From Candidatus Ancillula trichonymphae ImTpAt (lineage in GTDB: Bacteria; Actinomycetota; Actinomycetes; Actinomycetales; Bifidobacteriaceae), in contig AXYY01000129.1 of the NCBI GenBank assembly GCA_000485475.1, forward strand, positions 1 through 6,746: DNA of 6,746 nucleotides, given 5' to 3'. Both the position numbers and the translations under genes were made by a program. Below the pieces are notes generated by a model. It worked only from the letters and a program-made list of their open reading frames with translations. It ran no database searches and was not told the DNA's origin. Numbering within the stretch: the stretch's first letter is position 1; the number at the start of each line of letters is the position of its first letter. Positions 4,725-6,746 of this stretch are shown here, one piece after another.

Positions 4725-6746
4725 GACCTAAGTTCACCTCCAACTTCTTCAGCAGATTCAATAATCTTCTGCCTGAACGCTCTGATTTCCTCTGGTTGAA
4801 GTGTGGAACCTTCTGCCTGCAAAGTTACCGAAATTGATAGCGATTTCTTGTCCATTCCCAACTTCTCGTGCGTGAAGACATCGAAAACCTTAACGTGCGA
4901 GATTATGCAGATTCCAAGTTTCTTTGAGGTCCTCTCAATGGCACTTCTTGCCGCAGATACAACAGTTGCAGAGTACAGGTCTTTCGACACCACAAATGCA
5001 AAATCTTCCAGAGCTTCAGGATATGTGGACACAGGCACCGCTTTGAGCGGCTCTGGTGAATGCAACCTCACCAACGCATCAAGATCAATTTCGAATGCAG
5101 ATGCTCGAGGTGGTAGGTCATATTTCTTGCAGACGAACTCATCAAGTTCGCCAACTATTCCAACTTCTTTGCCCGCTAGTAGCAATTTCGCGCATCTTCC
5201 AGGGTGGAGGAACTCAGCAATTGCTAGTAGCCTAAAATTCTCCAGTTGAATTTGCTCAACCACCAAACTACCACTTTGGCACGCACCAGAAAGTGCAACT
5301 ACAGATTTTGCCGCTTCAAGCGCACGCACCCAGTTCATCTCCTTATCTGGTGCGGGAGCCTGACCAGAGAACCACTCCTTTCTAGCTCCTGAATTGACAA
5401 CTACTCCAGCAATCTTCTTCGGCTGTATCGGCATTGCGCGCGCAATTTGCCCCAGTTCAATTTTGCTCAGCGGCTTTCCGCCCTCGAACTGCGGAACTTT
5501 TGCATGCGGATCTTTTGGCGGGTGGTAAACACTACCAATCTCGAAAATCTGCAAGTTCTTCTTTCCGCGCCGAACATTTAGGGAGGCAGTTTCAAGAAGT
5601 GTTTTTAGCAGAATTGTGCGCAAGAACGGTCTGTCACCAGCTAGCGGATTAGCCAACTCAACGTATGCAGAAGGTTCATCATGCAGGTTGCTGCGAGAGA
5701 TGAACGGATAACTCAGAACCTCCGTAAAACCACGCGCTGCTAAAACAGTTGACACCAACTTGCGCATGTTGATACTTCTCTCCACTTTTGCTAGTGGTTT
5801 ATGAACCGCACGAGCGACAACCGGTAAAACACTAGGAATCTTATCGTATCCATATATCCGAGCAATCTCTTCAACCAAATCTGCCTGAGTGCGTAAATCC
5901 GGTCTCCATGACGGCGTTTGAACTGCAAATTGCGCATCTTCATCAGTTTTTTTAACACTACAACCGATCTCTTCTAGTATTTTAACGACTTGCTCAGTTT
6001 CAATTTCCACACCAAGTAGACGGTAAACTTCCGCACAAGAGAAGTCTATTGTCCAGTTTGGCAAGCCATCTCCAACCTCGCAGTAACTTTCTGATAACTT
6101 CGCATGACCGTATTTAGACAGTAATTTTGCCGCAAAGTACACACTTGCCAACTGCAAGTTCGAGTCAATTCCACGCTCGAATCGCTTTGAGCTTTCTGAG
6201 GGTATTTTATGACGACGAGCAGATCTTGAAACACTAACTGGGTCAAAATACGCACTTTCTAGCAATATATTCTTGGTGTTTTGCGTTACTTCAGTCTTCT
6301 GACCACCCATAACTCCAGCAATTCCAACAGCCTGAGCGCCAGTGCCACCGCTAGAGTCACAAATTAGCAAGTCCTCAGGATGCAGGTTGTGAACCTTGCC
6401 GTCCAGAGTAACAAGAGTTTCATCAGCGCGCGCGCGACGAACAACCACCGGCATAGTCAAGGTGTCCAGATCGTATGCATGCAGTGGAGTGCCAAAATGC
6501 ATCATAACGAAGTTAGTTACGTCAACTGGTAGCGAAATTGAGCGAATATTCACACTTTCAAGTCGATCAACCATCCACTGCGGAGTTTGTGCCGCACTAT
6601 CAATGCTCTCAACTTTCATGACCACGAACTTCGAGCAACCAGGCCTCTGATGTATTGGGGACTTATCGTCCAGTATTACCTCAAGGTCTTGAGTTTTCGA
6701 CAGTCTGAATGACTCTTTGGCAACTTCGAGTGCTAAATCCTTGAAC
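4721..6746 (-). CDS. pheT: Phenylalanyl-tRNA synthetase beta subunit, 5' partial
   Basis: Beta chain of the alpha2/beta2 class II enzyme that charges tRNA-Phe. It also carries the editing site that clears Tyr-tRNA-Phe. The frame is open through the right edge: upstream of a possible GTG at 6625 it continues with FKDLALEVA, and CSKFVVMKV runs across that codon, matching family sequence, so GTG 6625 is internal. There are 674 residues in the window. By comparison with full-length PheT (about 800 or more) the N-terminal EMAP-like tRNA-binding part is missing beyond the edge. In order: B3/B4 editing region with PVDVTNFVMMHFGTPLHAYD, GIAGVMGG and SARRHKIPSESSKRFERG; B5 domain ending in PSWRPDLRTQADLVEEIARIYGYDKIP; inactive synthetase-like core with ANPLAGDRPFLRT and the FEIGSVY and FLHPGRCAKL segments; and a C-terminal FDX-ACB anticodon-binding domain from about VSTYPEALEDFAFVV to the end. 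Actinobacterial PheT usually has GELHP where this reads GELDE. pheS would be expected upstream, outside the window. It overlaps rapZ by four bases. Confidence 0.96.
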   Translation of the reverse strand, partial: FKDLALEVAKESFRLSKTQDLEVILDDKSPIHQRPGCSKFVVMKVESIDSAAQTPQWMVDRLESVNIRSISLPVDVTNFVMMHFGTPLHAYDLDTLTMPVVVRRARADETLVTLDGKVHNLHPEDLLICDSSGGTGAQAVGIAGVMGGQKTEVTQNTKNILLESAYFDPVSVSRSARRHKIPSESSKRFERGIDSNLQLASVYFAAKLLSKYGHAKLSESYCEVGDGLPNWTIDFSCAEVYRLLGVEIETEQVVKILEEIGCSVKKTDEDAQFAVQTPSWRPDLRTQADLVEEIARIYGYDKIPSVLPVVARAVHKPLAKVERSINMRKLVSTVLAARGFTEVLSYPFISRSNLHDEPSAYVELANPLAGDRPFLRTILLKTLLETASLNVRRGKKNLQIFEIGSVYHPPKDPHAKVPQFEGGKPLSKIELGQIARAMPIQPKKIAGVVVNSGARKEWFSGQAPAPDKEMNWVRALEAAKSVVALSGACQSGSLVVEQIQLENFRLLAIAEFLHPGRCAKLLLAGKEVGIVGELDEFVCKKYDLPPRASAFEIDLDALVRLHSPEPLKAVPVSTYPEALEDFAFVVSKDLYSATVVSAARSAIERTSKKLGICIISHVKVFDVFTHEKLGMDKKSLSISVTLQAEGSTLQPEEIRAFRQKIIESAEEVGGELRS
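4722..4741 (-). promoter_or_regulatory. Strong Shine-Dalgarno for rapZ inside the end of pheT
   Basis: On the minus strand GGAGGTGA (4741 down to 4734) matches the 16S anti-Shine-Dalgarno over eight bases and lies 9 bases before the rapZ ATG (4724-4722). It encodes the penultimate pheT codons. It is the best ribosome binding site seen in the window, and it fixes the rapZ start. Confidence 0.75.

Noticed and set aside
4803..5249. 148-codon open frame on the plus strand opposite pheT
   Set aside because: It lies entirely antisense to a strongly conserved part of pheT, has no recognisable domain or ribosome binding site, and is a composition shadow.
5433..5446. Perfect 14-base palindrome ATTGCGCGCGCAAT and other GCGCGC runs (about 2503, 2544, 6427)
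   Set aside because: All lie inside conserved coding sequence, mostly Ala/Arg codons, with no regular spacing or link to gene starts. It could be an operator by chance shape, but nothing supports that.
6623..6625. GTG as the pheT start
   Set aside because: The frame continues upstream to the right edge with sequence that matches PheT (FKDLALEVA), and CSKFVVMKV runs across the codon.

Overview
The window looks like a densely packed chromosomal segment of an actinobacterium with a modest-GC, possibly reduced genome. Base composition is moderate, roughly mid-40s % GC by eye. The dgt-dnaG pair is a common actinobacterial arrangement. The PheT, DnaG and RapZ wording is also actinobacterial: SARRHKIPSESSKRFERG in PheT, IATCGTSFGAEHI and DPCDLR in DnaG, and an Arg-type P-loop in RapZ. 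My reading is something close to Micrococcales/Microbacteriaceae, where Tropheryma-like or freshwater lineages have this composition. The genus is inference and cannot be settled here.

Layout. Plus strand, bases 1-3855: a three-gene run in which each junction is a one-base stop/start overlap. The first gene is cut by the left edge. It is one continuous reading frame carrying the C-terminal end of a riboflavin kinase/FAD synthetase (RibF) followed directly by a threonylcarbamoyl-AMP synthase domain (TsaC/YrdC/Sua5). Next comes dgt (HD-domain dNTP triphosphohydrolase) and then dnaG (primase). Minus strand, bases 6746-3873: pheT (phenylalanyl-tRNA synthetase beta chain, 5' end beyond the right edge) overlaps rapZ (RNase adapter/P-loop protein) by four bases. 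The two runs converge on dnaG and rapZ with only 17 bases between stop codons and no recognisable terminator.

Functionally this is housekeeping: FMN/FAD synthesis and tRNA t6A modification (the fused protein), dNTP pool control, primer synthesis for replication, Phe-tRNA charging, and an NTP-binding regulatory adapter. I see no RNA gene, mobile element, CRISPR array, integration site or defence system. Essentially all of the window is coding.

The item most worth a second look is the apparent RibF-TsaC fusion at the left end. Secondary points are a Ser/Thr-rich insertion inside the DnaG TOPRIM domain, the pheT-rapZ coupling with a near-perfect Shine-Dalgarno inside pheT, substitutions in the RapZ N-terminal motifs, and a short TsaC C-terminus.
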